Shown: positions 9,015-18,726 of the stretch, piece by piece | Layout of the letters: every line of letters starts with the position of its first letter | Numbering within the stretch: position 1 is the stretch's first letter | Origin: Succinimonas sp045124755 | GTDB lineage: Bacteria; Pseudomonadota; Gammaproteobacteria; Enterobacterales; Succinivibrionaceae | NCBI RefSeq assembly: GCF_045124755.1 | Contig: NZ_JBGVMK010000025.1 | Direction: 5' to 3' (one strand) | DNA length: 64,000 bases | The notes under the pieces: model-generated | What the model saw: the letters and a program-made list of their open reading frames with translations, nothing else | Told to the model about the DNA's origin: nothing | Databases searched by the model: none | Made by a program: the position numbers and the translations under genes

Positions 9015-11684
9015 ATGACGACACTCCGGCGCTACGCCAATCGCCTGCAGGAACAGTACCTGATCTACCGCCTGAACGGATCCGGAATGGCGGCGTCTCT
9101 GGTCGCCCTGTTTTTTACCCATCTCCTGTGGTGGCTTTTGCCGCTGGAAAAGCTCCGCTACCGCCGAATCCGCCGCCGCTTCCGCTACTACTACCCGCAG
9201 ATCACCCCCGGAAAGCCCCGGCTTTTTGATCCCCTGCGCTTTCTCTCCCAGTCCTGCTACCTGATGCTGGTGGCGCTTCCCGGCCCCGGAGATGACCGCC
9301 TGAGGGAGGCCGCCGCCGCCCGCAAAACCTTCACCAGATTCGCCCGCCTGACCGCCCCGCTTAAAAAAGCGCTTTCCGATGCGGCCTCCCGGGTTTTCCG
9401 GGCTGCCGGCGAGGAATTCATTATCCGGAGCGTCTGGGCCCGCATCGCCGCCGGCATCCTGCTCCTGCTGGCGGCGCTCCTGATGATCCTGTGCATCACC
9501 CAGCCGCTGGAGCTGGAATATCAGTTTATCTTCATGGCTCTCATGTGGGTTCTGGCGATGCTGCTCCGGAATCACCGCGCCCGGGGCGCCCTGTTTATCA
9601 TGATCTTCATCTCCTTCGTGGTCTCCAGCCGCTACATCTGGTGGCGCGTCTCCAAGACCGTGCTTCTGGAGGATCCGGCATCCGCGGTGTGCTCTCTCGC
9701 TCTGGCGGGAGCCGAAATCTACTCCTATCTGGTCATGGCGCTGGCGTATTTTCAGGTATGCTGGGTGCTGGACAGAAAGCCCGCGCCCCTGCCGGAGGAT
9801 CGCTCCCTGTGGCCGACGGTGGACGTGATGATCCCGTCCTATAACGAGCCCCTGGAGGTGGTAAAGCCCACCCTCCTGGCCGCCATTGATCTGGACTGGC
9901 CCCGGGACAAGCTTCATGTTTATCTCCTGGATGACGGCACCCGGGAGGAATTTCGGCGTTATTGCGAAAGCATCGGCGTCACCTGGATCTCCCGGGAAAA
10001 GCATAACTTTGCCAAGGCCGGCAATATCAACCATGCTCTGGAGCTCACGAAGGGAGACCATGTGGCGATTTTTGACTGCGACCACGTGCCCTGCCGGAAT
10101 TTTCTCACCGCCACCGTGGGCTGGATGATCAAGGATCCCCGGATCTCCCTGGTGCAGACCCCGCATCACTTCTATTCCGACAATCCCTTCGAAAAGAATC
10201 TGGGACTCCACGGCCGCATGCCCCAGGAGGACACCCTGTTTCATCGCTTTATTCAGAAGGGCAACGACACCTGGAATGCCACCATGTTCTGCGGTTCCTG
10301 CGCCGTGATCCGGAGATCCGCCCTCGGGGAAATCGGCGGCATCGCCGTGGAGACCGTTACCGAGGATGCTCACACCTCCCTGAAGCTCCTGAGACGGGGC
10401 TGGTCCACCGCCTTTATCGACATCCCCCTGGCCGCCGGGCTCTCCACGGAATCCCTGGCCGCCCATATAAACCAGCGCATCCGCTGGGCCCGGGGCATGG
10501 TGCAGATCTTCCGCATTGACAATCCCCTGTTCAGAAAGGGCCTGAGCATCCCGCAGCGTCTCTGCTTCGCCAATGCCTCCCTGCACTTTCTCCACGGTCT
10601 GCCCCGCATTATCTTCCTCATAGCGCCCCTGCCCTATCTGTTTTGTCACATCTACGTGATCTTCGCCTCCGGAGCCGCCATTCTGGCCTACGTGCTGCCC
10701 CATATGGTGCACACCACCATGACCAATCACAGGATGCAGCAAAACAACCGCTTCTATTTCTGGGGGGCTATTTACGAAACCATTCTTTCCTGGTACATCA
10801 CCCTGCCCACCCTGGTGGCGCTGATCTCCCCCAGGCACGGCAAATTCAATGTTACCGCCAAGGGAGAATCCAACCGGGAAACCCATTTTGACTGGACGGT
10901 GTCCCGCCCGTACCTCCTCCTCATCTTCCTGAACTTCGCCGGACTTATTTACGGCACCTGGAACATGCTGTTTGATCCCTTTGCCGAAAAGCTCACCATC
11001 TTCATCAATCTCCTCTGGGTGGCCTACAATCTTCTGGTGCTGGGGGCCGCCTCCGCCGTGGCGCTGGAAACCAGGCAGATCCGTTCCTTTCCCCGGGTGG
11101 ACTGCCGCATGCGCGCCACTCTGGAAACCGTTCAGGGACATCTTACGGAGGTTACCGTAACAGACTTTTCTCAGCAGGCGCTGGGCCTTCAGATGCCGGA
11201 GCCCCGATCCGGCGTCGCCTGGCATCAGATCTTCCGGGAGGGAGATCCCGTCTTTATCATCCTCACGCAGCAGCGGGAGGGCGCGTCCTACCGGTTCAGC
11301 TGCCGGATCTCCCGGGTGGCCGGCTCTCATCTGGGCATCACGGTGCTCCCGCGGAATCTTCAGGAAAACATCGCCTACATAAGATGCACCTTCGCCGAGC
11401 CGAACCGCTGGACAGAACAGCCCCGGAACTACGACATGAACACCCTGTCCCACGGCATTCACACTCTGGTTACTCTGGGCTTTAACGGCTACCTGAAAAT
11501 GCTCCGGCATTCCCCCCGGGGCTTTCGGGAAATACTCAATGTCATCGTGCGCATTATGATCTTCGTTTTCAGTCTGCTGCCCCAGCCCGTGGATCTCCGG
11601 AGAAAGCCTCCGGAGCCGGCCCGGGATCCCCTGGTGAACGCCGTGAAAAAGGGCCTGAAGCAGGAAGGGAGGGGACTGCCATGA
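9015..11684 (+). CDS. bcsA: Cellulose synthase catalytic subunit BcsA
   Basis: 889 residues. Inner-membrane family 2 glycosyltransferase that polymerises UDP-glucose into beta-1,4-glucan and passes it through its own membrane channel. Hydrophobic segments lie at about 140-260, before the catalytic domain, and about 510-690. Catalytic motifs are all present: D306-D307 (LLDDGT), D354-C-D356 (FDCDH), T449-E450-D451 and Q487-R-I-R-W491 (QRIRW). A PilZ domain follows, with R690xxxR694 for c-di-GMP. The second PilZ motif reads D717-F-S-Q-Q-A722, where DxSxxG is usual. A C-terminal amphipathic or membrane region follows. The stop overlaps the bcsB start (ATGA). Confidence 0.97.
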   Translation: MTTLRRYANRLQEQYLIYRLNGSGMAASLVALFFTHLLWWLLPLEKLRYRRIRRRFRYYYPQITPGKPRLFDPLRFLSQSCYLMLVALPGPGDDRLREAAAARKTFTRFARLTAPLKKALSDAASRVFRAAGEEFIIRSVWARIAAGILLLLAALLMILCITQPLELEYQFIFMALMWVLAMLLRNHRARGALFIMIFISFVVSSRYIWWRVSKTVLLEDPASAVCSLALAGAEIYSYLVMALAYFQVCWVLDRKPAPLPEDRSLWPTVDVMIPSYNEPLEVVKPTLLAAIDLDWPRDKLHVYLLDDGTREEFRRYCESIGVTWISREKHNFAKAGNINHALELTKGDHVAIFDCDHVPCRNFLTATVGWMIKDPRISLVQTPHHFYSDNPFEKNLGLHGRMPQEDTLFHRFIQKGNDTWNATMFCGSCAVIRRSALGEIGGIAVETVTEDAHTSLKLLRRGWSTAFIDIPLAAGLSTESLAAHINQRIRWARGMVQIFRIDNPLFRKGLSIPQRLCFANASLHFLHGLPRIIFLIAPLPYLFCHIYVIFASGAAILAYVLPHMVHTTMTNHRMQQNNRFYFWGAIYETILSWYITLPTLVALISPRHGKFNVTAKGESNRETHFDWTVSRPYLLLIFLNFAGLIYGTWNMLFDPFAEKLTIFINLLWVAYNLLVLGAASAVALETRQIRSFPRVDCRMRATLETVQGHLTEVTVTDFSQQALGLQMPEPRSGVAWHQIFREGDPVFIILTQQREGASYRFSCRISRVAGSHLGITVLPRNLQENIAYIRCTFAEPNRWTEQPRNYDMNTLSHGIHTLVTLGFNGYLKMLRHSPRGFREILNVIVRIMIFVFSLLPQPVDLRRKPPEPARDPLVNAVKKGLKQEGRGLP

Positions 11685-14047
11685 ACCGGCGCCGCATTAA
11701 ATTACCGCAGGAAACCCGCAAACTTATGGATACATCTCGCAATATGAACAAAATAACACTGACCGGCAGGACAAAACGGTTATTCCTGACCTTCGGGATG
11801 CTCTCTCTGCTCCCCGCATTCGCTCAGGGGGAAACCGCTCCGGAGCTCCCCAAGGGAGGATCGGCCCTGCCCCCCAAAACAGCGGCGGTGCCGGTAATCC
11901 TGAGCACCTACCAGCTCTCCCAGCTGGAAAACAGCCGGGAAAACAGCGATCTCTCCATCACGGGCATGCAGCCGGAAAACCATCTTTACTTTGCGGTAAG
12001 ACAGGACGAAATCATCGCCAAGGCGACCCTGAACCTGCTCTTCACCCCTTCCCCGGCGCTGATCCCCGTAAGATCCCAGCTTAATGTCTATCTTAACGGC
12101 AGCCTCCAGAAAACCCTGCCCATAGAGGAGGACATGCTGGGCCGGCAGAATGCGGTGACCGTGGAGCTTAATCCCCTTCTCATCAGGAACTACAACGACC
12201 TCAGATTCCAGTTTATCGGCCACTACACCGACATCTGCGAGGATCAGCTGAACACCGCCCTCTGGCTTAACATCTCTCAGGAAAGCGCCCTCAGGCTGAG
12301 CCGGCAGAAGCTTATCACCGTGAACGATCTGGCCTTCATGAAGGCTCTCCTGTTCAATCCCGCCGCCCGGGAGCAGAACACCCTCTCCCTGGCCCTGGCC
12401 GCGCATCCGGATCCCGATACCGTAAAGGCCGCCGGCATCATCGCCTCCTGGGGCGGCATTCTGTCCGACTGGCGGGGCATTGACTATCCGGTGTTCCTGA
12501 ATCAAAAGCCCGTCGCCGGAAATGCCGTGGCCTTCGTCACCAATAAGAGCCGGCCGGATTTCCTCCGGGATTATCCCGAGGTTCAGGCTCCCGCGGTGGA
12601 AATGCAGGATCTCCCGGGCACCCTGAACGGGAAGCTGATCATTATCAGCGCTCCTGACGCGGAGGGACTTATTACCGCTGCCAAGGCCATCACCCGGGGG
12701 GATCAGCTTATGAAGGGGCCCCGGACGGAAATCATTTCCTTCACCGAAAGCGCCCCCCGGAAGCCCTACGACGCTCCCAAATGGGCGGACATCACCCGGG
12801 AGGTCACTCTGGGGGAGCTCGCTCTCTATGACGGCCAGCTTATCAGCTCCGGCGTGAATCTCCGTCCCATTAATGTCACCCTGAACCTGCCGCCGGATCT
12901 GTACTTTTCCGAAGGATCTCATATCAGGCTGAACCTGAGACACCGCTACTCCAATCCGCCGCCCCACGGCATTTCGGAGATGAACTTCAGGTTCAACAAC
13001 CATCTGGTGCGCTCCTACCAGCTGACCCCGGCCAGGGAGGGGGACACCAGCGTCGAAACCCTCTTCCTCGGGGGCTTTGTCAATGTCTTAAACCAGACCC
13101 GGATCAGCGCCCTGTATCTCCGGCCTAAAAACCAGCTGACCTTTACCTATACCTACAGCCACACCCGGGAATCAGAGGCGAAGAGCTGCATCTCCGACGT
13201 GCAGCCCCTGATCCACCAGGCCGAGGTGGATCCGAATTCCTCCTTGGATTTCACGGGACTGTACCACTTCACCAGAATGCCCAATCTGGGGCATTACTGG
13301 CAGAGCGGCTACCCCTTCTCCGTATATGCCGACCTCGGGAATACCGCGGTTATCATGGGAGCCGCCCCGGAGGAACCGGAGCTTAACACCCTGTTTAACG
13401 CCCTGGGCCGCATCGGATCCCAGACGGGCTACCCGGCTTATAACGCCACCGTCCTGTTCGCTCCCGGAGAGGAGGTTCTCAAGAAGGAGGCCGGCCGGGA
13501 TCTTCTCATTGTGGGCAAAATTCCGGCGGTTATCGCTGACAAAACGCCGGATCTCAACCTCGTCCTTAATGAATCAGAGCAGTCTCTGGGCTTCCCGGGC
13601 ACCTTCCTGGAGCAGGGGGAGACCCGGCGCTGGGATCAGGGAAAGGGCGGGGTCATTGATCCTGCGGTGCGCCTGAGCCAGCGGGGCTATGACGGAATCT
13701 CCGGCATCATCTCCTTTGAGTCCCCCTTTAAGGACGGCCGCACGGCAGTAGCCCTCATGGCCGACAGCCCCGCGGGCTTTCAGGCGCTGGCCGAGCACCT
13801 CATCGTGAACAAAACCGCCGACGACATTGCCGGCACCGTCTCCATCCTGAACAGCGGCACCGTTAAAAACGCCGAGGTGGGCCACAGCTACTACGTGGGG
13901 CATCTCCCGTGGTACCAGCGGGTCTGGTATGTCATGCTGCGAAACCCGTGGCTCCTGTTCCTCTGTTCTCTGGTAACCGCCGTCATTCTCTGCTGGGCCG
14001 CCTACCGGCTCCTCCGGCGCTGGCGTTCCGGCCGCATGTCAGTTTAA
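11681..14047 (+). CDS. bcsB: Cellulose synthase regulatory/periplasmic subunit BcsB
   Basis: 788 residues. Periplasmic partner of BcsA, anchored by one C-terminal helix, guiding the nascent glucan and required for activity. A signal peptide (LFLTFGMLSLLPAFAQG) lies around residues 35-50, after an unusually long N-terminal stretch; internal Met16 or Met22 could be the real start, but the first ATG overlaps the bcsA stop by 4 bases. The carbohydrate-binding and flavodoxin-like repeats are recognisable by segments such as GHYTDICEDQLNTALWLNI and MPNLGHYWQSGYPFSVYADL. The last 35 residues form the membrane anchor and basic tail (LFLCSLVTAVILCWAAYRLL). Downstream gap to bcsZ is 10 bases. Confidence 0.95.
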   Translation: MNRRRIKLPQETRKLMDTSRNMNKITLTGRTKRLFLTFGMLSLLPAFAQGETAPELPKGGSALPPKTAAVPVILSTYQLSQLENSRENSDLSITGMQPENHLYFAVRQDEIIAKATLNLLFTPSPALIPVRSQLNVYLNGSLQKTLPIEEDMLGRQNAVTVELNPLLIRNYNDLRFQFIGHYTDICEDQLNTALWLNISQESALRLSRQKLITVNDLAFMKALLFNPAAREQNTLSLALAAHPDPDTVKAAGIIASWGGILSDWRGIDYPVFLNQKPVAGNAVAFVTNKSRPDFLRDYPEVQAPAVEMQDLPGTLNGKLIIISAPDAEGLITAAKAITRGDQLMKGPRTEIISFTESAPRKPYDAPKWADITREVTLGELALYDGQLISSGVNLRPINVTLNLPPDLYFSEGSHIRLNLRHRYSNPPPHGISEMNFRFNNHLVRSYQLTPAREGDTSVETLFLGGFVNVLNQTRISALYLRPKNQLTFTYTYSHTRESEAKSCISDVQPLIHQAEVDPNSSLDFTGLYHFTRMPNLGHYWQSGYPFSVYADLGNTAVIMGAAPEEPELNTLFNALGRIGSQTGYPAYNATVLFAPGEEVLKKEAGRDLLIVGKIPAVIADKTPDLNLVLNESEQSLGFPGTFLEQGETRRWDQGKGGVIDPAVRLSQRGYDGISGIISFESPFKDGRTAVALMADSPAGFQALAEHLIVNKTADDIAGTVSILNSGTVKNAEVGHSYYVGHLPWYQRVWYVMLRNPWLLFLCSLVTAVILCWAAYRLLRRWRSGRMSV

Positions 14048-14057
14048 GGAGGCTCTT

Positions 14058-15179
14058 ATGAAAAACCTTAACAGCATAAAGAGCAGGATTCGCGCGCTTA
14101 TAAAGCCCCTCGTGCTGCCGGCGCTCTTCCTCGCGCCCTTCCTCGTTTGCGGCTCGGCCATGGCAGCGGAGTTCCGGGAATGGGACAGCTTCCGGGATCT
14201 TCACGTAACTCCGGCGGGAGCCGTGGCGGATCATCGGGCGGAGGGAGACGTCATCACCTCCGAAAGCCAGTCCTATGCCCTGTTTTTTGCTCTGGCCGCT
14301 AACGAGCCGGAGGTCTTCAGCCGCATTCTGGGATTCACCGAAGCCAATCTCGCGGGAGGCTCCCTGGAGGAACATCTCCCGGCCTGGAAGTATCAGGACG
14401 GCGAGATCCGGGATCCCAACAATGCCACGGATGCGGATCTCTTTATCGCCTACAGCCTGCTGGAGGCCGGACGCCTCTGGAATAAGCCGGAATACACCGC
14501 TCTCGGCCGGGCGGTCATCCGGAATATCATGGCCGCCACGGTATATCAGCATCCCGCGCTGGGCCCCCTGATCCTTCCGGGCCGGCAGGGCTTTGCGGCC
14601 CCGGACGGCACGGTCACCCTGAACCCCAGCTATTACCCCCCGTTTGTGATCGCCCGGCTTTCCCTGGAGGATCCGGAATTTGCCCGGGCCGGCAGCAACA
14701 CTCTGGCTCAGATAATCCGGGGATCCGGCGCCGGCTTTGCTCCGGACTGGATGCATTTCACCTCCCGGGGCGAGCTCCTCACCCTCCCGGATGACCGTGG
14801 CGGCTGGGATGCCACCCGGGTGTACCTCTGGCTGGGGCTCACCTCTGACAGCGATCCCGTGAAGAAGCTCATGCTCCCGGCGTACCGGAACATCAGCGTC
14901 ATGGCCGGCCGTACCCTGAAGGCTCCGGACAGCAATGACTTTTATCAGGGGATCATGTCCGGAGACGGCGGCCCGGCCTTCCAGGCGCCCCTGGGAGTCA
15001 TGAATCAGGATCGCGGTGCCGCCCTGTTCCGCACTCTCACGGCCGCCCGGGTCTTTGACCGGGGGGAATACTACGGACACGCCCTCACCGTGTTTGCCGA
15101 GGGGCATCACCGGAACCTCATCCGCTTTGACCGCCACGGCCGCCTTACGGATCCGGGCGCCCGGCTTAAGGGCCGGTAA
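14058..15179 (+). CDS. bcsZ: Periplasmic endo-1,4-beta-glucanase BcsZ (GH8)
   Basis: 373 residues with an N-terminal signal peptide (about residues 1-35, ending AMA-AE). Glycoside hydrolase family 8 motifs: TSESQSYALFFAL with the likely proton donor E69, NNATDADLFIAYSLLEAG, and GGWDATRVYLW with D251, where the GH8 catalytic base or substrate aspartate sits. In cellulose operons this enzyme trims or releases glucan during export and is needed for normal polymer output. AAGGAGG-type ribosome-binding site just before the ATG at 14058; the stop lies 9 bases before bcsC. Confidence 0.95.
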   Translation: MKNLNSIKSRIRALIKPLVLPALFLAPFLVCGSAMAAEFREWDSFRDLHVTPAGAVADHRAEGDVITSESQSYALFFALAANEPEVFSRILGFTEANLAGGSLEEHLPAWKYQDGEIRDPNNATDADLFIAYSLLEAGRLWNKPEYTALGRAVIRNIMAATVYQHPALGPLILPGRQGFAAPDGTVTLNPSYYPPFVIARLSLEDPEFARAGSNTLAQIIRGSGAGFAPDWMHFTSRGELLTLPDDRGGWDATRVYLWLGLTSDSDPVKKLMLPAYRNISVMAGRTLKAPDSNDFYQGIMSGDGGPAFQAPLGVMNQDRGAALFRTLTAARVFDRGEYYGHALTVFAEGHHRNLIRFDRHGRLTDPGARLKGR

Positions 15180-15188
15180 CGGGAGATC

Positions 15189-18100
15189 ATGAACATGTTT
15201 GCGGTTAAAACGCTGTCCCGGACTCTCAGAAGGCTCTGCCTTATGGCAGGGCTCGGGATCCCCCTGTGCCCGCTCCTCCCGCCGGCCTCAGCTCTGGATC
15301 TCTCCACCGTGAATGCCCAGAAGCGCTTTCTGGAGGAACAGAATCTTCTGGCGCAGCAGGTCTATGACCCCGATCTGGAAAAAACCGCTCTCCAGAAGCT
15401 CTCCCTCATTTTGGGCACAGACTCCCGCTATTACCGGCTTCTGGAGATCCAGAGCAGGGCCCGGCAGGGAAAACAGGGCCAGTACGCCGCCAAAAGGCTT
15501 GCGGACAGTCTCTGTCATGATGACGGGAACGGGATTTTCTGCCAGGAAGCCCGGGACTACCTCAGGATGAATGACGAAAACATGGTGGTCAGGCTGAACG
15601 CCTTCAAAATGTACGAAACCCGGGATGATTATGAAAACGCCGTCAGCAGTCTGGAGGATGCCCTGGGGGGGCCGCCCCGGGAAGCGAACCTGCGATTCCG
15701 CTACTACACCATGATGGGCCATATTCCGGGGCGGGAGGAGGAAGCCTCCCGGGGACTCGCCGCCCTTCTCCGGGAGTTTCCGGAAAACGCCCTCTTCGGG
15801 GAAAGGATCCCGCCCCTCATCCGGAGCTTTAAGGCTCAGGGACTGGCCAATACCGGCCTTGCCGAAATCAACCGGGGCAGAGATGCCGCGGGGCAAAGGC
15901 TTCTTTCCGAGGCTCTTAAGAGCGATCCCGAAAACCCCGATGCCCCCTACTGGCAGAAACGTCTCCGGAACAGTCAGGGCTGGGCTCTGGTAACCGCGGG
16001 GGATCAGGCGCTCCAAAAAAATAACCTGAGGCTCGCCCGGGAACGCTATCTGGCGGCGGCCCGGGAGCTTCCGGAAAGCCCCTACCCTCATGTGGGACTC
16101 GCCCGGGCGGCTCTTGCGGCAGGAAAAACCGCGGAATTTAACCGGCACGAAAAGGAGGCCCTCCGCCTCAGCAAAAACGAAAGCCCCGAAGAGCAGCGAA
16201 GGATCCGGAAAACCCTGCAGGGGATCCAGGCGGATCTTTTTCTGAAAAAGGCCGAGGCCGCGGAAAACGCCGGCCGGGTTTCCGCTGCCATTGCGGAGCG
16301 CCTTGCCGCCCTCCGCCTGGATCCGGAAAACGCCTGGAACCGCTATCATGCCGCCGTTCTTCTCTATGACAGCGGCCGCATACAGGAGGCCCGGGATCTC
16401 TTCGCCGCCGCCGGAAAGCTGCTGGAACGGCAAAGCCATGCCTATCCCTATGCTCTCTTTCTGATAAAGACGGGGGAGGAAGAGAAGGCCCTTAGCATCG
16501 CCGCCCGCTGGGAAAAGCGGGATCGGGATCTCCGGGATCTCCGCAGGAAGCTCCTTCAGAAGGCCGAGCTCGCGAGACTCAGCAGGGAAGCTCAGGAGCT
16601 GGAAAACAAGGGAGCTTACGGGAAAGCGGCCGCTATGCGGGAGGAGCTCCGGAAACGGGATCCCGGGGATGTCTGGAACCTCGGGAGTCTGGGGCGGGAT
16701 TACCATAAGACCGGCCGGAAGGATCTCGCGCTCCGGCTCTTCAGCGCTCTCCCGGAGGGAGAGCGGGGAAGCCCCGCCGCCGTAAAGGCGGAATGCTACC
16801 TGCTTCTTTCCCTGGATGAAGAGGATAAGGCCCTCGCATTATTCACCGCTGCGGAAAACCGGGGCTTTCAGGATGAGGAGCTCCGGAGGAACATCCTCCT
16901 TGCTCTGTCCCGGAGGGCTTACCGGAACCATAATCCCGCAGAGGCAGAATTATATCTCGCGTCCCTCCCGGAGGATCTGGCAGAGCCCCTCCGGGCCCGG
17001 GACGCTCTCAGCCGGGGAGACTATGAGACCGCAAACCGGAGCTACCGGAAGCTTCTGGAAGCGGCAGACAATGACGGCAGTCCCGTCTCTCCGGAGATCC
17101 TGATCCCGGCAGGGCAAAGCGCCCTCCGCGCGGGGGATCCCGGAAGAGCCGCCCTCCTGGCTGACCGGGCCCGGAAGGCTGTCCCGCCGGAGGATACCGC
17201 GGCGCTTCAGGAGCTTGCCGGACTCTACCGGGAGCTCGGAGAGCCGGATCGGGCCCGGGAAACTCTGGATCTCGCCCTGAGATCGGCTCCGGACAGCGCC
17301 GCTCCCGGAGACCGCGCCCTGATTCTCCGGGATTACGGCGACCTTCTTAAGGACGCGGGATCCCGCCGGGAGGCCGGGGACTTTTACCGGAAGGCTCTGG
17401 AAACTCTGGACGACCGGGATTACGGCGGGGATCTCGCTTATACTCGGGCGCTTTCCGGGCCCCTGAGCGCGGAGACGCCGGGCGGGGATCCGGCGCCGGA
17501 GCCCTGGCTCCGCTCCTCCCTGCGTTCCCGGGGGGAGGAAAGCTTCCGCTATCTCACCCCGGAGCTCACCCTGGGCTTCCGCTTCCTCCGGGATACCGGG
17601 ACTCCGGGGTACTCGGATCTCCGGGAGCAGAACTACCTCCTTAATTTCCGCGCCGGGGCTCTGGGGGGCACTCTGGAGCTTCAGGCCGAGGGGATCCATA
17701 TGGATGCGGGGGGACTCAGAACCGGGATCCCCTGGGAGGCCATGTACGGGAGCTGCTTCGCCGCAGGGTGCCCCGCCGGCAATCTGGGCTCCTTCACCGC
17801 TCCCGTATTCGGAGCCCGCTACACTTCGGAAAACCTCACGGCCTTTCTGGGCACCGCGCCCCGCATTGTCCGGGACACCAACCGGGGGCGCTGGCAGAAT
17901 ACCGATCTTCTGGGAAGCATCCGGGCAAGCAAGAGCTTTTATGACGGCTTCCGGGGCGGACTCCGGGGCTACCGCCGGGCCCTTACGGGCTCCCTCCTCT
18001 CCTATCACGGAGACTATGATCCCGGCACCGGCATCGCCTGGGGCGCCGTGCGGGCTCTGGGGGCCGAGCTCTCGGGGAGCTACACGGGACTCCCCCGGGA

Positions 18101-18692
18101 CGGCTTCTGGGGCCAGGCCCGCTGGGAGAGCGTCACCGGGAAGAACGTGGCAGATAACTCCGATTATCGGATTATGGCCGGCTGGTATCACCGCTTTATC
18201 AATGATGCCAATGAAAGGCTCAGCCTGGGAGCCTCCCTGTCCTGGCTGTCATTTGACAAGGATCTTTCCGGCTATACTCTGGGGCAGGGAGGCTACTACT
18301 CCCCGAGATCAAGTCTCGGAAACAGCCTGACCCTGACCTGGGACAAGCGGACTCAGGACTGGTCGTTCCGGGCCGAAGCCGGAGTCTCCCTCTCCTTTGT
18401 CCGGGACGGGGGCTCCCCCCGCTATCCCAGAAAGGGGATCACGCCTTCGGGGATCACCGACCGGGATGCCGTGTCCGCCCGGGACAGCGATGAGAGCTTC
18501 GGCTGGGTAATTCGGGGCCGCCTCGAGAGAAGGCTGGGGGACAGACTGGTTCTGGGGGCGGCATTGGGAGCGGAAAAGGCACCGGACTACTCCCCCTGGG
18601 AGGGCACCCTCTATCTCCGCTACACCTTCGGGGATACGGCGCTCCCCCTCCCCCTGGGGCCGCAGGCGCCGGCTCCGGTTTTGGAATGGTAA
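15189..18692 (+). CDS. bcsC: Cellulose export protein BcsC (TPR + outer membrane barrel)
   Basis: 1167 residues. Signal peptide at 1-35 (ending ASA-LDL). Residues about 40-760 are tetratricopeptide repeats (recurring A-x-x-Y...DPENP...W patterns, e.g. SDPENPDAPYWQKRL) that line the periplasm between BcsB and the outer membrane. Residues about 800-1150 form the outer-membrane beta-barrel (alternating aromatic strands, e.g. GWYHRFINDANERLSLGAS; last strand LYLRYTFGD), the pore for cellulose. The length equals that of enterobacterial BcsC. The C-terminus runs 20 residues past the last strand and ends in Trp. Confidence 0.95.
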   Translation: MNMFAVKTLSRTLRRLCLMAGLGIPLCPLLPPASALDLSTVNAQKRFLEEQNLLAQQVYDPDLEKTALQKLSLILGTDSRYYRLLEIQSRARQGKQGQYAAKRLADSLCHDDGNGIFCQEARDYLRMNDENMVVRLNAFKMYETRDDYENAVSSLEDALGGPPREANLRFRYYTMMGHIPGREEEASRGLAALLREFPENALFGERIPPLIRSFKAQGLANTGLAEINRGRDAAGQRLLSEALKSDPENPDAPYWQKRLRNSQGWALVTAGDQALQKNNLRLARERYLAAARELPESPYPHVGLARAALAAGKTAEFNRHEKEALRLSKNESPEEQRRIRKTLQGIQADLFLKKAEAAENAGRVSAAIAERLAALRLDPENAWNRYHAAVLLYDSGRIQEARDLFAAAGKLLERQSHAYPYALFLIKTGEEEKALSIAARWEKRDRDLRDLRRKLLQKAELARLSREAQELENKGAYGKAAAMREELRKRDPGDVWNLGSLGRDYHKTGRKDLALRLFSALPEGERGSPAAVKAECYLLLSLDEEDKALALFTAAENRGFQDEELRRNILLALSRRAYRNHNPAEAELYLASLPEDLAEPLRARDALSRGDYETANRSYRKLLEAADNDGSPVSPEILIPAGQSALRAGDPGRAALLADRARKAVPPEDTAALQELAGLYRELGEPDRARETLDLALRSAPDSAAPGDRALILRDYGDLLKDAGSRREAGDFYRKALETLDDRDYGGDLAYTRALSGPLSAETPGGDPAPEPWLRSSLRSRGEESFRYLTPELTLGFRFLRDTGTPGYSDLREQNYLLNFRAGALGGTLELQAEGIHMDAGGLRTGIPWEAMYGSCFAAGCPAGNLGSFTAPVFGARYTSENLTAFLGTAPRIVRDTNRGRWQNTDLLGSIRASKSFYDGFRGGLRGYRRALTGSLLSYHGDYDPGTGIAWGAVRALGAELSGSYTGLPRDGFWGQARWESVTGKNVADNSDYRIMAGWYHRFINDANERLSLGASLSWLSFDKDLSGYTLGQGGYYSPRSSLGNSLTLTWDKRTQDWSFRAEAGVSLSFVRDGGSPRYPRKGITPSGITDRDAVSARDSDESFGWVIRGRLERRLGDRLVLGAALGAEKAPDYSPWEGTLYLRYTFGDTALPLPLGPQAPAPVLEW

Positions 18693-18726
18693 CGGCAACA
18701 GGCATTATCTGGAGGCATCGCATTTT

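Noticed and set aside
8988..11510. 840-codon open frame on the minus strand opposite bcsA
   Set aside because: Antisense shadow of a GC-rich gene; composition G/H/Q-rich, no motif, while the plus strand carries all BcsA motifs.
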